From: an uncultured Collinsella sp.
GTDB lineage: Bacteria > Actinomycetota > Coriobacteriia > Coriobacteriales > Coriobacteriaceae
NCBI GenBank assembly: GCA_900554325.1
Contig: USHA01000003.1
Location: 1 to 59,733, forward strand
Direction of reading: 5' to 3'
DNA: 59,733 bases
Part shown: in pieces, positions 59,567 to 59,733 of the stretch
Position numbering within the stretch: the stretch's first letter is position 1
Layout: each line of letters opens with the position of its first letter
The notes under the pieces: model-generated
The model's input: only the letters and a program-made list of their open reading frames with translations
Databases searched by the model: none
Told to the model about the DNA's origin: nothing
Program-made: the position numbers and the translations under genes

Positions 59567-59733
59567 TTAGTAGTCGAACTGGTGATAGTAACGACGGTAG
59601 TTGAGGTTGTGCTTGGTGACCGTCTCGTAGTAAGCGGCAAGGCGATCGGTGATCAGCGAGGAGAGGATCCACGGAGACACGATGACGCGGAACTCGTCGT
59701 CAAGGCCGGGGATCGCGAACTCGGCGGTGTCGA
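59567..59733 (-). CDS. SIS-domain sugar isomerase/deglycase (5' end beyond window)
   Basis: Only the last 54 residues are present, ending HNLNYRRYYHQFDY. The WILSSLITDRLAAYYETVT helix and the RRYY-x-x-x-Y end resemble C-termini of AgaS/FrlB-type SIS isomerases and Amadori deglycases. With the mannose-family PTS and FrlC-like gene this suggests a fructoselysine- or glucoselysine-type pathway, but the catalytic part lies outside the window. Confidence 0.55.
   Translation of the reverse strand, partial: DTAEFAIPGLDDEFRVIVSPWILSSLITDRLAAYYETVTKHNLNYRRYYHQFDY

Overview
The window is a 59.7 kb chromosomal stretch of a high-GC bacterium. Gene content and order suggest a gut Coriobacteriia, most probably Collinsella: a topA-tmk-holB neighbourhood, several PTS systems, a DUF2207 protein, a UBA/DUF4342 membrane protein and a subgroup Ic aspartate aminotransferase. 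The genus is an inference from gene content; no rRNA gene is present. No prophage, insertion-sequence transposase or CRISPR array was found.

Layout. 1-10 kb: replication genes holB and tmk, a zinc-ribbon membrane protein, then a leftward run tatA-tatC-hypA-hypB-topA that couples Tat export, nickel-hydrogenase maturation and topoisomerase I, followed by a STAS protein and an aspartate aminotransferase. 10-20.4 kb: nhaA, manganese pyrophosphatase, ROK glucokinase, a lactose/cellobiose-type PTS (IIA, IIB, IIC) with a GH1 phospho-beta-glucosidase, a divergent GntR/UTRA regulator and manA. 20.7-31 kb: PcrA helicase, UppP with an unusual hydrophilic insert, a universal stress protein, a BceRS-like two-component pair, purH and a GNAT enzyme. 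31-40 kb: DUF2207 protein, a candidate structured RNA, gluQRS, a phosphoesterase, DUF4342 protein, a second two-component system, an orphan PTS IIB with a VOC protein. 40-46 kb: tRNA-Leu(UAA), Ppx/GppA, a DivIC/FtsB-like protein, enolase, MazG, YfcE and a stand-alone LarC C-terminal domain.

46.4-55.6 kb carries what looks like a complete histidine pathway. A long leftward series reads hisZG, hisD, hisC, hisB, hisH, hisA, hisF, hisI, hisE, and a PHP-type histidinol-phosphatase converges on it. HisZ and HisG are fused into one 571-residue polypeptide. 56-59.7 kb is a mannose-family PTS (IIA, IIB, frameshifted IIC, IID) between a sugar-phosphate epimerase-like gene and the end of a SIS-domain gene, a set that suggests uptake and breakdown of an Amadori-type or amino sugar.

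The most unusual content is intergenic. At least four families of dispersed palindromes recur, most carrying a GGGAC/GTCCC core, often within a few bases of a stop codon and sometimes inside operons. A separate class of roughly 100-nt nested hairpins includes two copies whose stems keep pairing despite sequence change. Upstream of hisZG lies a 62-bp tandem array of imperfect palindromes in which half-sites alternate in orientation about every 31 bp. None of these is explained by an ordinary gene in the window.
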